From NCBI GenBank assembly GCA_002315945.1, contig DCIJ01000049.1, positions 1-33,834 on the forward strand: a stretch of 33,834 bases of DNA, given 5' to 3'. Below the pieces are notes generated by a model, which worked only from the letters and a program-made list of their open reading frames with translations, had not been told where the DNA came from and did not search any database. Positions 26,229 to 33,834 of this stretch are shown piece by piece. Origin of the DNA: Lachnospiraceae bacterium UBA1729. GTDB taxonomy: Bacteria > Bacillota > Clostridia > Lachnospirales > Lachnospiraceae. The position numbers were made by a program, and so were the translations under genes. Numbering within the stretch: the first letter of the stretch is position 1; each line of letters opens with the position of its first letter.

Positions 26229-26258
26229 AAAGGGATCGGCCAAACGACCGACCCCTTT
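26229..26258 (-). terminator. Rho-independent terminator of ftsZ
   Basis: The stem AAAGGGgTCGG / CCGAtCCCTTT with a short loop is followed by ATTTAA on the minus strand. It lies 22 bases after the ftsZ stop and closes the division cluster. Confidence 0.8.
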
Positions 26259-26279
26259 GAGTCTATTAACATATTCAGT

Positions 26280-27773
26280 TTACTTCTTGGTTAAGAAGCT
26301 TGGAATATTCAGATTCTTGCTTGAAACAGAGCTTGATACATGAGGCTGAGTTCTTCTGGGCTGTGGTGCCACAGTGCTTCTTGGAATCTGAGCTGTAATT
26401 CCACCATCAGCTGCAGGAGCAATTGTTCTCATTCCATTGTTCATGCTAACTGTTGTTGCTCCAGTCTGAACCGGACGATTAACTCCAGGACCAGGAACTC
26501 TGTTAGCTGCTGCTAATGCAGGATTGATTGGAACCTGAGGTCTGGTCTGGCTTGTCACACCCATCTCTGGCTGAGCTGACATCTGAACCTGTGCCTGTGC
26601 TGCTCTCATGGAAGCCTGTGCCTGTGCAAAAGCATCTGCGTCCATACCGGGCTGCATATTCATCTGAGGCATAGCCGGCTGAGGCTGCATAACTGAAACA
26701 GAAGGCTGAGGCTGAACCACATTCTGCATTTGAGGCTGCATTGCAGGAATAGGAGCTACTCCCTGACCTGCTGAGCCGTACTGAGAACTGATTCTCTCTT
26801 TTACAGCAGCTGTATTGGGACCAGGTCCTTTAATTCCAGTTGCAATAACTGTAATTGTACAGGTCTCATCACAACCTTCAACTTCTCTTGCACCAAATAT
26901 AAGATTAATATTGTCGCCTGTAAGCTCCTTAACATAGTCAGAAGCATCTGCAACATCTGCAAGACCGATATCACCACTGACATTAAGAATCAGGTCAGTA
27001 GCACCAGCAACTGTTGTCTCAAGAAGAGGAGATGAAACAGCCATCTTAACAGCTTCAAGAGCTCTATCTTCACCCTTGCCAGTACCAATACCAACATGGG
27101 CAATACCCTTATCCTTCATAACAGTCTGAACATCTGCGAAGTCCAGATTGATAAGTGCAGGAAGATTAATCAGGTCGGTAATACCTGTAACACCCTGCTG
27201 TAATACTTCATCTGCTTTCTTCAAAGCATCTGACATTTTGGTCTTTCTATCAATAACCTGACGAAGCTTTTCGTTAGGAATTACTATCAGTGTATCAACG
27301 TTGTTCTGAAGTCTCTCGATACCACCAATTGCATTGGTCATTCTCTGTTTTCCTTCAAAACCAAAAGGCTTGGTTACAACACCAACGGTAAGGATACCCA
27401 TGCTTCTTGCAATCTCTGCAACTACAGGTGCTGCACCAGTACCGGTACCACCACCCATACCACAGGTTACAAAGAGCATATCCGCACCTTTGATGGCCTC
27501 CATGATATCTTCTTTACTTTCCTCAGCTGCCTTTTCACCAATTTCAGGCTTGGCACCAGCACCAAGTCCCTTTGTAAGTTTCTCACCCAACTGGATCAGC
27601 TTTGGAGCTCTACAGTTCTGAAGAGCCTGTTTATCTGTATTCATACCGATGAAATCAACACCGGAAATATTCTCATCAACCATTCGGTTAACTGCATTGT
27701 TACCAGCACCGCCGATGCCTGCTACGATTATCTTGGCAGCGTATTCAGATTCTGTGTCTTTTATCTCTAACAA
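26280..27773 (-). CDS. ftsZ: Cell division protein FtsZ with long linker (TTG start)
   Basis: This tubulin-like GTPase forms the division ring. The 497-residue protein has the nucleotide motif VAGIGGAGNNAVNRM (18-32), the tubulin signature GGGTGTG (107-113) and the T7 loop NLDFADV (209-215). The globular part ends near 316. The linker (317-485) is unusually long, about 170 residues, rich in Gln, Met, Pro and Ala. The C-terminal peptide NLNIPSFLTKK is the conserved site for partner proteins. The start is TTG with GGAGGG seven bases upstream. A promoter lies about 45-70 bases before it, so extra expression independent of the cluster is likely. Confidence 0.97.
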   Translation of the reverse strand: MLEIKDTESEYAAKIIVAGIGGAGNNAVNRMVDENISGVDFIGMNTDKQALQNCRAPKLIQLGEKLTKGLGAGAKPEIGEKAAEESKEDIMEAIKGADMLFVTCGMGGGTGTGAAPVVAEIARSMGILTVGVVTKPFGFEGKQRMTNAIGGIERLQNNVDTLIVIPNEKLRQVIDRKTKMSDALKKADEVLQQGVTGITDLINLPALINLDFADVQTVMKDKGIAHVGIGTGKGEDRALEAVKMAVSSPLLETTVAGATDLILNVSGDIGLADVADASDYVKELTGDNINLIFGAREVEGCDETCTITVIATGIKGPGPNTAAVKERISSQYGSAGQGVAPIPAMQPQMQNVVQPQPSVSVMQPQPAMPQMNMQPGMDADAFAQAQASMRAAQAQVQMSAQPEMGVTSQTRPQVPINPALAAANRVPGPGVNRPVQTGATTVSMNNGMRTIAPAADGGITAQIPRSTVAPQPRRTQPHVSSSVSSKNLNIPSFLTKK

Positions 27774-27813
27774 AGGTTCACCCTCCCAGACTTAATATAA
27801 AAAATCAACTTAT

Positions 27814-27842
27814 ATAATATATATAAATACATAATAAAGCAA
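27814..27842 (-). promoter_or_regulatory. Candidate promoter of ftsZ
   Basis: On the minus strand TTGCTT (27842-27837) and TATTAT (27819-27814) are 17 bases apart in a very AT-rich stretch. The AT-rich setting makes chance matches likely, hence moderate confidence. Confidence 0.5.
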
Positions 27843-27878
27843 GTTTTTTTTGTATTTTTAGCCAATATGTCGGCATTT

Positions 27879-28889
27879 TTACCCGTTTTCACCCGAAGTT
27901 TTGTCCTGAGTCTGTTTATCTTCTTCGAACGTGATATTGGTCACTGTATCAGAATAATTATCCATTCTCAGTATGCCTTTTCTCCCCTCAAGGCTGGGCA
28001 GGATATACTTGAGTTTCAGGATTTTTTCATCGATATTGTCATTGGTTCCAAGACTCACTCTGGCATCATCAAAATACAGAGTTTTCCTTCCATCCCTGTC
28101 AAAATAGATTCTGTCCGCAGCTATCTCATACTTGTTTAACAACTGCGTGATATCCAGAATATCTTCAAAGATTTCTCTCTTTTCCACAGGGAGAGGCTCA
28201 TACATGACAACATAATCAAAATCCAGACCTGTAACCAGCGGGGTCCCCTTGGTGGGCTGGTCACTGGTTTCAACCACAATACCGTCCTTGTCAAAATATA
28301 CATATCGCCCAAGATGTTCAAAATATCCGGCAATCGCCTTTTCATACACATTGATTCGAATAGTTGTGGGATTTACAACCTCCACATCCATCTGTTGTAC
28401 AAAGGGAACATCGTCAATTGATTTGTTGCGGTACTTTACCCCCAGGAAAATGGAATTATAACCCAGGGGGCCCTCCATAACCATATCAATGATTTCTTCG
28501 TTGGAATAGTGTATGTTACCCTCCACATATATGGTGTCCACCTTGTAGTGGTTCAGGAGATATTTTATTACAAAAAATCCAACAAAAAATAATATTACAA
28601 AACCAGCCAGACTGATTCCAAATACAGCCCAGTGGAATTCTTTTCTCCTGGTGGTTTTTCTGACAACCGCTCTCAGATTCGGAAGTGTCAGCGTATCAAA
28701 GGGAGAATTATTGACTCGGTTAGTCAATTTCTTCTCTTCTGTTGTATTACTCTTTTTTACAGGCTTTGATGCCGATTTCGCTGTCGGTTTTATTGACGAT
28801 TTCGCTGTCGGTTTTGATGCCGATTTACTTATAACCTTAGTAGTATTCATTTTTGCTGTATTTTTTTCAGAGGGTATTTTCCTGGTCAT
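27879..28889 (-). CDS. ftsQ: Cell division protein FtsQ/DivIB
   Basis: This single-pass membrane protein helps assemble the septal synthase complex. The 336-residue protein has a long cytoplasmic N terminus rich in Lys, Ser and Ala (1-86), including three 8-residue repeats (KSASKPTA, KSSIKPTA, KSASKPVK at 22-45). A membrane helix follows (about 88-113). The POTRA domain begins at YKVDTIYVEGNIHYSNEEI, then comes the FtsQ-type beta region (VVNPTTIRINVYEKAIAGYFEH). AGGAGGGG precedes the ATG, 11 bases after ftsW. Confidence 0.92.
   Translation of the reverse strand: MTRKIPSEKNTAKMNTTKVISKSASKPTAKSSIKPTAKSASKPVKKSNTTEEKKLTNRVNNSPFDTLTLPNLRAVVRKTTRRKEFHWAVFGISLAGFVILFFVGFFVIKYLLNHYKVDTIYVEGNIHYSNEEIIDMVMEGPLGYNSIFLGVKYRNKSIDDVPFVQQMDVEVVNPTTIRINVYEKAIAGYFEHLGRYVYFDKDGIVVETSDQPTKGTPLVTGLDFDYVVMYEPLPVEKREIFEDILDITQLLNKYEIAADRIYFDRDGRKTLYFDDARVSLGTNDNIDEKILKLKYILPSLEGRKGILRMDNYSDTVTNITFEEDKQTQDKTSGENG
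28762..28833 (-). repeat. 24-bp tandem repeat inside ftsQ
   Basis: Three units of 24 bases (28762-28785, 28786-28809, 28810-28833) are nearly identical and encode the 8-residue repeats of the FtsQ cytoplasmic tail. The period is a multiple of three, so unit gain or loss would keep the frame. Confidence 0.8.
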
Positions 28890-28900
28890 AATATCCCCTC

Positions 28901-30049
28901 CTAATCCAGCTTAATCTGCCTGCTCACCGAAAAGACAAGCCCCATCTCTATAAATAAGAACAAAATGGAAGATCCACCATAACTTATAAAGGGAAGGGAA
29001 ATACCAGTATTGGGTATCAGATTTGTAACAACGGCTATATTAAGGAAAACCTGAATTGCAATATGAGCAATTACTCCTATTACCAGAAATCCGCCAAACA
29101 TATCTGATGCATTATATGCAACTATACTGCACTTAAAAATCAGAAACAGGAACAGAAAAATTATAATAGATGCCCCCACCAGTCCCATTTCTTCACATAT
29201 AATGGAAAAGATCATGTCGTTCTGCGCTTCGGGGATAAATCCCAGCTTTTGCATACTTTCTCCCAGTCCTTTGCCAAAATAGCCACCATTGCCAATGGCA
29301 TACAGAGCCTGAACAGTCTGGTATCCTTTTCCTGATGCATATGCCTCCGGATCCAGCCAGGCAAGAATTCTTGCCGCTCTAAAACCTGAACTTTCAACAT
29401 TAGCAGTCTGCTTGATATAGTAAACCAGCCCTGTTGCCAGTAGGGCGGCTCCAATTCCCGAAAAAATATATACCTTATAGTTCCTGGTTGCCACAAAAAC
29501 CATAACCGCAGCAATCCCTACAATAATAAAACCAGAGGACAGATTATCTGTTATCTTCCAGACCAGAGCCCCCATAATCATTGGTATTATTACAATTTTC
29601 AAAGTACCTACAAAAGTTTCTATTACTTTTTGTCCGGCAATACATACCATGGCTGCCGTGTATATTATCATACACAACTTAACAACCTCTGCAGGCTGAA
29701 AACGGAATCCAATACCTACGTCAAGCCATCTTCTGGCGCCCTTAACTGTAACTCCAAGGGGAGTAAGCACCAAAAAAATCATTATTATTGATAGTGGAAC
29801 TGTAAATAGGAAGAGCTTCCTATATATACGATAGTCAATAAGGGAAAAAATCAACATAAAAACAAAGCCTATAGCCCCGGCTATAGCCTGTTTTTTCAAA
29901 TAGTAGGCCGCATCTCCATAATCCAGTGTAGCCTGATAGGAACTGGTTGAATAAATCATTATCAATCCAATGCCAAAAAGCAAAAGCACCGAAATTATGA
30001 TGGTGTAGTCATAATAATGTTGAACTTTTTCTTTCTTTCTTCCCGCCAT
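28901..30049 (-). CDS. ftsW: SEDS-family peptidoglycan polymerase FtsW
   Basis: This integral membrane glycosyltransferase polymerises lipid II at the septum together with the class B PBP. The 382-residue protein has about ten membrane helices. SEDS motifs are GARRWLDVGIGFRFQPAEVVKL, GKGYQTVQALYAIGNGGYFGKGLG, IPEAQNDMIFSIICEEMGLVG and the C-terminal NTGISLPFISYGGSS. SpoVE is very close in sequence; position after mraY and before ftsQ favours FtsW. It starts 15 bases after mraY with AGAGGAAA upstream. No murD lies between mraY and ftsW. Confidence 0.92.
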   Translation of the reverse strand: MAGRKKEKVQHYYDYTIIISVLLLFGIGLIMIYSTSSYQATLDYGDAAYYLKKQAIAGAIGFVFMLIFSLIDYRIYRKLFLFTVPLSIIMIFLVLTPLGVTVKGARRWLDVGIGFRFQPAEVVKLCMIIYTAAMVCIAGQKVIETFVGTLKIVIIPMIMGALVWKITDNLSSGFIIVGIAAVMVFVATRNYKVYIFSGIGAALLATGLVYYIKQTANVESSGFRAARILAWLDPEAYASGKGYQTVQALYAIGNGGYFGKGLGESMQKLGFIPEAQNDMIFSIICEEMGLVGASIIIFLFLFLIFKCSIVAYNASDMFGGFLVIGVIAHIAIQVFLNIAVVTNLIPNTGISLPFISYGGSSILFLFIEMGLVFSVSRQIKLD

Positions 30050-30064
30050 TTTCCTCTAAAAAAT

Positions 30065-31030
30065 TTACATTCCTACAAATGCAATTAAACAGAATAAAAA
30101 GGTAACAATGGTAAATACAGCTACAACTCTTGTCTCAGACCATCCACACAGTTCAAAGTGATGATGTATTGGTGCCATCTTAAAGATTCTTTTTCCATGA
30201 GTAGCTTTGAAATATCCCACCTGCATTATTACAGAAATAACCTCTACCAGATAAATAATTCCTACCGGTATTATGAACAGAGGCATTCCCATCATGTAGG
30301 CACAGCCTGATACAAAACCACCAAGAGCCAGGGACCCCGTATCTCCCATAAATACTCTTGCCGGATGCACATTGTATAATAAGAATCCCAGCAGTCCACC
30401 TAATAATGCACATGTAATAACCGGTAAATCAGTATCTGTAACCAGTGCAGCCACTGTGAAAAAGCCTGCAACAATACTGGTTACACTGCTGGCCAGGCCA
30501 TCCAGACCATCTGTAAAATTAGTTCCATTAACAGTACCCAAAATTACAAAAAACATAATTGGAATATTAAACCACCCAAAGTCCAGATAGGTCTCTGGCA
30601 TAAAGGGAACCTTCATTTCCAGTCCAACATTTGTATGAACCTGTAGCCAGTAAGCAAATATTCCTGTCACTACGAACTGAAGCGCCAGCTTCTGAATAGC
30701 TGTAAGACCCAGGTTTCTCTTTAATACTACTTTAATATAATCATCAAGGAATCCTATCACGCCAAAACCGATTGTAAGAAACAGTACTGGCAGGATAGTT
30801 GGATGCTTGGGAGCTGCAATCAGGCCAACAATTAGCAGTGGCACTAAAAACATCACGCCACCCATGGTAGGAGTACCACTTTTTTTCTTGTGAGACTCAG
30901 GGCCCTCATCTCTGACTGTCTGTCCAAATTTGAGCTTATGCAAAAATGGAATAATCACAGGTCCCAACAATGCTGTCATGACAAAAGCTCCTATCAACGG
31001 TATTACATAATTCATTACAAAAACTTTCAT
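30065..31030 (-). CDS. mraY: Phospho-N-acetylmuramoyl-pentapeptide-transferase
   Basis: This membrane enzyme attaches UDP-MurNAc-pentapeptide to undecaprenyl phosphate, forming lipid I. The 321-residue protein has about ten helices. Hallmarks are KKSGTPTMGGVMFL, GFLDDYIKV with the DD pair, NGTNFTDGLDGLA and the histidine motif APIHHHFELCGWSE. GGAG lies nine bases before the ATG at 31030. It begins six bases after the PBP stop, tightly inside the operon. Confidence 0.97.
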   Translation of the reverse strand: MKVFVMNYVIPLIGAFVMTALLGPVIIPFLHKLKFGQTVRDEGPESHKKKSGTPTMGGVMFLVPLLIVGLIAAPKHPTILPVLFLTIGFGVIGFLDDYIKVVLKRNLGLTAIQKLALQFVVTGIFAYWLQVHTNVGLEMKVPFMPETYLDFGWFNIPIMFFVILGTVNGTNFTDGLDGLASSVTSIVAGFFTVAALVTDTDLPVITCALLGGLLGFLLYNVHPARVFMGDTGSLALGGFVSGCAYMMGMPLFIIPVGIIYLVEVISVIMQVGYFKATHGKRIFKMAPIHHHFELCGWSETRVVAVFTIVTFLFCLIAFVGM

Positions 31031-31036
31031 TTTTTA

Positions 31037-33277
31037 TCACTCCATGTAAGAATCCCCTTCAACCAGTGCTCCTGTTTGGGGGTCAATCAGCAATCCAGTT
31101 CCAGGCTCAATCAGATACCCTGTCTCCGGATCCTTTTCGTAGGATTCCAATCTTTTTTTCCACTCTTCTTCCTGAGCATTAAGAGCCTCCTCCTCTGGGG
31201 AAAGTGTAGGCTCACTGCCCTCCTTCTGAATTCCTTCAGTCAGATTACTTCCTTCGGTAACAGTGATTGTGGTACCCTCTTCATTGGTTACCTTCTCACC
31301 ATTCTCATTTTCCTGACCATTATTTGCGTCAGCTTCTACAGTCTTTGGTGCATGTAAAAGCAGTTTGTTTTCCTCCAGCTCTGTAGCTTCCTTCTCAGAA
31401 AGCTCTTCTGTCATAGGATATCCAAGATAAGGAAGCACCTCTGTCAGAATTTTTCTAACAATTCTGGTAGCATACTTGGCATCATCCTGTGCAGCAGCAT
31501 TGGGCCGGTCCACTACCACATATATGGCAATATCAGGATTATTAGCCGGAGCATAACCCATAAAGGATACTACATAATTTCGTTTTGTTCTAGGTGCCAT
31601 TTCGGCTGTTCCTGTTTTTCCGCCTATTGCGTAGCCCGCAGGTCTGGCAGTTGTACCTGTACCTTCGGTTACTACACCATTACAGTAATCAATAATCTTG
31701 TCAGAAGTACTTTCTGATACAGTCTGTTTCAGCAGTCTTGGCTCTATATTTTTTACTGTAGTTCCATCCGAACTTATTATTTTACTTACAATATGAGGTT
31801 CATAATAGTAACCGCCATTAATAATAGACGAAAAAGCACTAATCATCTGAATCATGGTTACGTTAAAGCCCTGACCGAAGGTTGATGTAGCAAGCTCGGC
31901 CTCCCCCATGGTCTTTTCATTATACACCAGCGAAGCTGTTCGTGACTCACCAGCCAGATCCAGATTTGTCTTAAGACCCAGATTAAACAGCTGCTGGAAC
32001 TGGAGGAAATTAGTCTTACCCTCAGCTTCTCCTATGTGCATCAAGGCTACGTTACAGGACTTTTCAACCGCCTGCTTAACAGTAAGCATGCCATCACCCA
32101 GACGGTTATGGCAGTGGATTTCATGACCACCCTTTTCCAGATAGCCTCCGCAAAAATAGGTCTCATTGCCACTTATTTTTCCACTTTCCAATGCTCCTGC
32201 CACTGTCAGCACCTTGGATACAGACCCTGGCTCATAGGTATTGTTTATGGAAAAATTCTTCCATAGGTTATTTAAATTCGCATATTTTGTATCAGTATCA
32301 AGTCTTTTTAAGGTATCCTCAGTAATTACCTCATCCTGAGCTTTACCATTAACATCCAGCAGGGTTGTACCTATCAGAGGATCTGTATTGTAGATGTCAT
32401 TCAGGTTGTAAAATGGATAACTGGCCATTGCCATTATCTCACCTGTATGAATGTTCATTATAATACAGCCTGTATTCTGAGCTCCATTACCATCTCTGTA
32501 TGCATTCTTGTATGTGTTGTTAAACTCTTCCAGATATTTTTCCACGATACTTTGAATATTGGCATCCAGAGTAGTTACTATTGAATTGCCATCCACTGCG
32601 GGTTTTGTTGTTCGCTCAAGAGCTGACTCTTCGTTGAGATATCCGTACTCTCTTCCATTAGTTCCACGCAGAATATCATCATAGTATTCTTCAAGTCCGT
32701 AGTGCCCCTTAAAATCCTTGTCTGTCCAGCCAATTACATCACAGGCCATGGAATTGTTGGGATACACTCTGATATATTCTTCCTCGAACCACACACCCTT
32801 AATATCCGGATTATTCTTTGTATCATTCTGAAGCTCAACAAAGGAAGCGATTTCATCATAGGTGAGTTTTTTTGACAGAATATAATACTGTGAGGTTGGA
32901 TTGTCCTTAATATATTTTGTCAGTTCAGATGCGTTTAATCTAAAGCATTTTGCCAAAGCCTGAGTGGTTGCCTGAATGGTTTTTTCATCCACTCCTGCCA
33001 GTTTTGAGTCCAGAATAACATTGTATACCTTTTCAGAGCTGGCCATGGTTGTCCCCTTAGAGTCCAGAATGTCGCCTCTCTTGTAGGGCAGCACAATACT
33101 GTCATACTCCTGCTGAGACAGAACCTGCCTTGTATACTTGTCCCCATTGTCTCTGTTGATGGCATATATTCTAAGGCATAACGCACCAAAAGCCAGCATC
33201 ACCAGACCAGTGGTTGTTGCCAGCTTTCTCCTCATATGGGGCATCATTTTTCTGTTACTTATGTTATTCTTTGGCAC
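31037..33277 (-). CDS. Class B penicillin-binding protein (FtsI/SpoVD-like) with repeat-bearing C-terminal tail (GTG start)
   Basis: This transpeptidase crosslinks septal peptidoglycan. The 746-residue protein has a short cytoplasmic end, one membrane helix (about 20-40), a dimerisation domain (LPYKRGDILDSKGTTMASS onward) and the transpeptidase domain with SVSK (352-355), SCN (407-409) and KTG (554-556), all intact. No PASTA domain follows. Instead an acidic tail (about 625-746) ends in three 8-residue repeats of the form PxTGxLIE/D (717-740). The start is GTG with GAGG six bases upstream, overlapping the ftsL-like gene by 14 bases. ATG codons ten or more codons further in have no better site. 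FtsI and SpoVD cannot be separated by sequence here; position suggests the vegetative enzyme. Confidence 0.92.
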   Translation of the reverse strand: MPKNNISNRKMMPHMRRKLATTTGLVMLAFGALCLRIYAINRDNGDKYTRQVLSQQEYDSIVLPYKRGDILDSKGTTMASSEKVYNVILDSKLAGVDEKTIQATTQALAKCFRLNASELTKYIKDNPTSQYYILSKKLTYDEIASFVELQNDTKNNPDIKGVWFEEEYIRVYPNNSMACDVIGWTDKDFKGHYGLEEYYDDILRGTNGREYGYLNEESALERTTKPAVDGNSIVTTLDANIQSIVEKYLEEFNNTYKNAYRDGNGAQNTGCIIMNIHTGEIMAMASYPFYNLNDIYNTDPLIGTTLLDVNGKAQDEVITEDTLKRLDTDTKYANLNNLWKNFSINNTYEPGSVSKVLTVAGALESGKISGNETYFCGGYLEKGGHEIHCHNRLGDGMLTVKQAVEKSCNVALMHIGEAEGKTNFLQFQQLFNLGLKTNLDLAGESRTASLVYNEKTMGEAELATSTFGQGFNVTMIQMISAFSSIINGGYYYEPHIVSKIISSDGTTVKNIEPRLLKQTVSESTSDKIIDYCNGVVTEGTGTTARPAGYAIGGKTGTAEMAPRTKRNYVVSFMGYAPANNPDIAIYVVVDRPNAAAQDDAKYATRIVRKILTEVLPYLGYPMTEELSEKEATELEENKLLLHAPKTVEADANNGQENENGEKVTNEEGTTITVTEGSNLTEGIQKEGSEPTLSPEEEALNAQEEEWKKRLESYEKDPETGYLIEPGTGLLIDPQTGALVEGDSYME

Positions 33278-33719
33278 TTGCGACCTCTTCCATTTTCTTT
33301 ATCTGTCTCACGTAGTCTTCGCCCTCTGTTGAGAAGGTGATGATCTGTCCGTCTCCAGCATAGGTCATGCCCAGTTCTTCAATTGCTATACGACGAATCT
33401 CTTCAACATTAACCGAAGCTTCGATACTGGAATAATCTTCGTCGTTAGTCATTTTAAGACTAGCATATTCTTTTTCCAGGGTGGAAATGTTCTTAACTGT
33501 TGTGGACAATTCAGACTTCAGATTCAGATAGTGTATCAGCACAAAAGCTGTTACCGCTACTGCGCCCAGCAAAAACAGCACATATGCAGGGTTCATCTTG
33601 CTCATTTTCTCCCTATTATGCTTGATCTGTTTTGCTCTTTTCTTTTTTCTTTCTCTCAGCTCCTGAGGAATTACTTCTATCTGAGCCGCATTTCCATATA
33701 CGTATCTGTTGCCTTCCAT
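33264..33719 (-). CDS. ftsL: FtsL-like cell division protein
   Basis: This small bitopic membrane protein belongs to the FtsL/DivIC group that links the septal synthase to the ring. The 151-residue protein has a basic cytoplasmic part (RERKKKRAKQIKHNREKMSK), one membrane helix (about 44-64, YVLFLLGAVAVTAFVLIHYL) and a coiled coil (66-95). The short motif EEIRRIAIEELGMTYAG is typical of the group. Sequence similarity in this group is weak; the position between rsmH and the PBP gene is the main reason for FtsL. GAGGTGG precedes the ATG. Confidence 0.85.
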   Translation of the reverse strand: MEGNRYVYGNAAQIEVIPQELRERKKKRAKQIKHNREKMSKMNPAYVLFLLGAVAVTAFVLIHYLNLKSELSTTVKNISTLEKEYASLKMTNDEDYSSIEASVNVEEIRRIAIEELGMTYAGDGQIITFSTEGEDYVRQIKKMEEVASAKE

Positions 33720-33789
33720 GACATACCACCTCGGTCAATCTATTCAAAGCACAACCTGTTCCCTACCCGAAAGGTTCTGCCTCTATTTG

Positions 33790-33834
33790 TTAAATTGATT
33801 TTTCAAAAACCCTTAATTTTGCACTCTTTGATCG
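33790..33834 (-). CDS. rsmH: 3' end of rsmH (16S rRNA m4C1402 methyltransferase), cut by window edge
   Basis: Fourteen codons and a stop are visible, reading RSKSAKLRVFEKSI. This matches the conserved C terminus of RsmH/MraW (NPRSRSAKLRVLEK type). The gene order rsmH-ftsL-PBP-mraY is standard, which supports this short fragment. A 70-base gap without a gene separates it from ftsL. Confidence 0.8.
   Translation of the reverse strand, partial: RSKSAKLRVFEKSI

Noticed and set aside
26138..26279. Cobalamin riboswitch before cbiA
   Set aside because: The gap is too short once the ftsZ terminator is subtracted, and no B12-box-like conserved segment is visible.

Overview
The window looks like chromosomal DNA of an anaerobic, butyrate-forming Clostridia member, most likely Lachnospiraceae (Butyrivibrio- or Coprococcus-like; this is inference). 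The reasons are a phosphotransbutyrylase/butyrate kinase pair, a TrpB2 gene behind a tryptophan T-box leader, a division cluster without ftsA, AT-rich intergenic DNA with strong GGAGG-type ribosome binding sites, and TTG/GTG starts on some genes. Apart from the recombinase at the left edge and cobQ, every gene is on the minus strand. No rRNA, tRNA or CRISPR array is visible.

Layout in window coordinates. (1) 1-1613: a large serine recombinase cut by the window edge, probably the end of an integrated mobile element. (2) 1772-3571: trpB2 with its T-box leader and promoter. (3) 3649-7477: the potABCD polyamine importer and its promoter. (4) 7556-13180: hom, lysC, an unannotated 50-residue membrane protein, a GH13 debranching-enzyme-like protein lacking the expected catalytic residues, and trpS, apparently one run of genes. 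(5) 13307-15399: ptb-buk, the ATP-yielding last steps of butyrate formation. (6) 15404-17033: a secreted SH3/NlpC-P60 peptidoglycan hydrolase. (7) 17147-21389: a parE-parC-type topoisomerase pair. (8) 21409-22031: a VanZ-family membrane protein. (9) 22047-26204: cobalamin genes, with cobQ (+) convergent on cbiA-cobT (-). A GC-rich short-period repeat sits between them and supplies the last codons of cobT. (10) 26229-33834: division and cell-wall genes, transcribed rsmH (3' tip only), ftsL-like, class B PBP, mraY, ftsW, ftsQ/divIB, ftsZ.

How the genes work together: hom and lysC supply the aspartate-family pathway. trpB2 and trpS both handle tryptophan, and trpB2 senses uncharged tRNA-Trp through its leader. 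The division cluster makes lipid I (MraY), polymerises and crosslinks septal peptidoglycan (FtsW with the PBP) and scaffolds the process (FtsL, FtsQ, FtsZ). The NlpC/P60 enzyme cleaves wall peptides.

The observations most worth following are the GH13 homologue that has lost its nucleophile and acid/base residues and overlaps the 50-residue membrane protein gene, the repeat that forms the 3' end of cobT, a likely leaderless cobQ mRNA, and three 8-residue repeats ending the PBP. I see no obvious new defence or mobile system; the window is mostly core genome.
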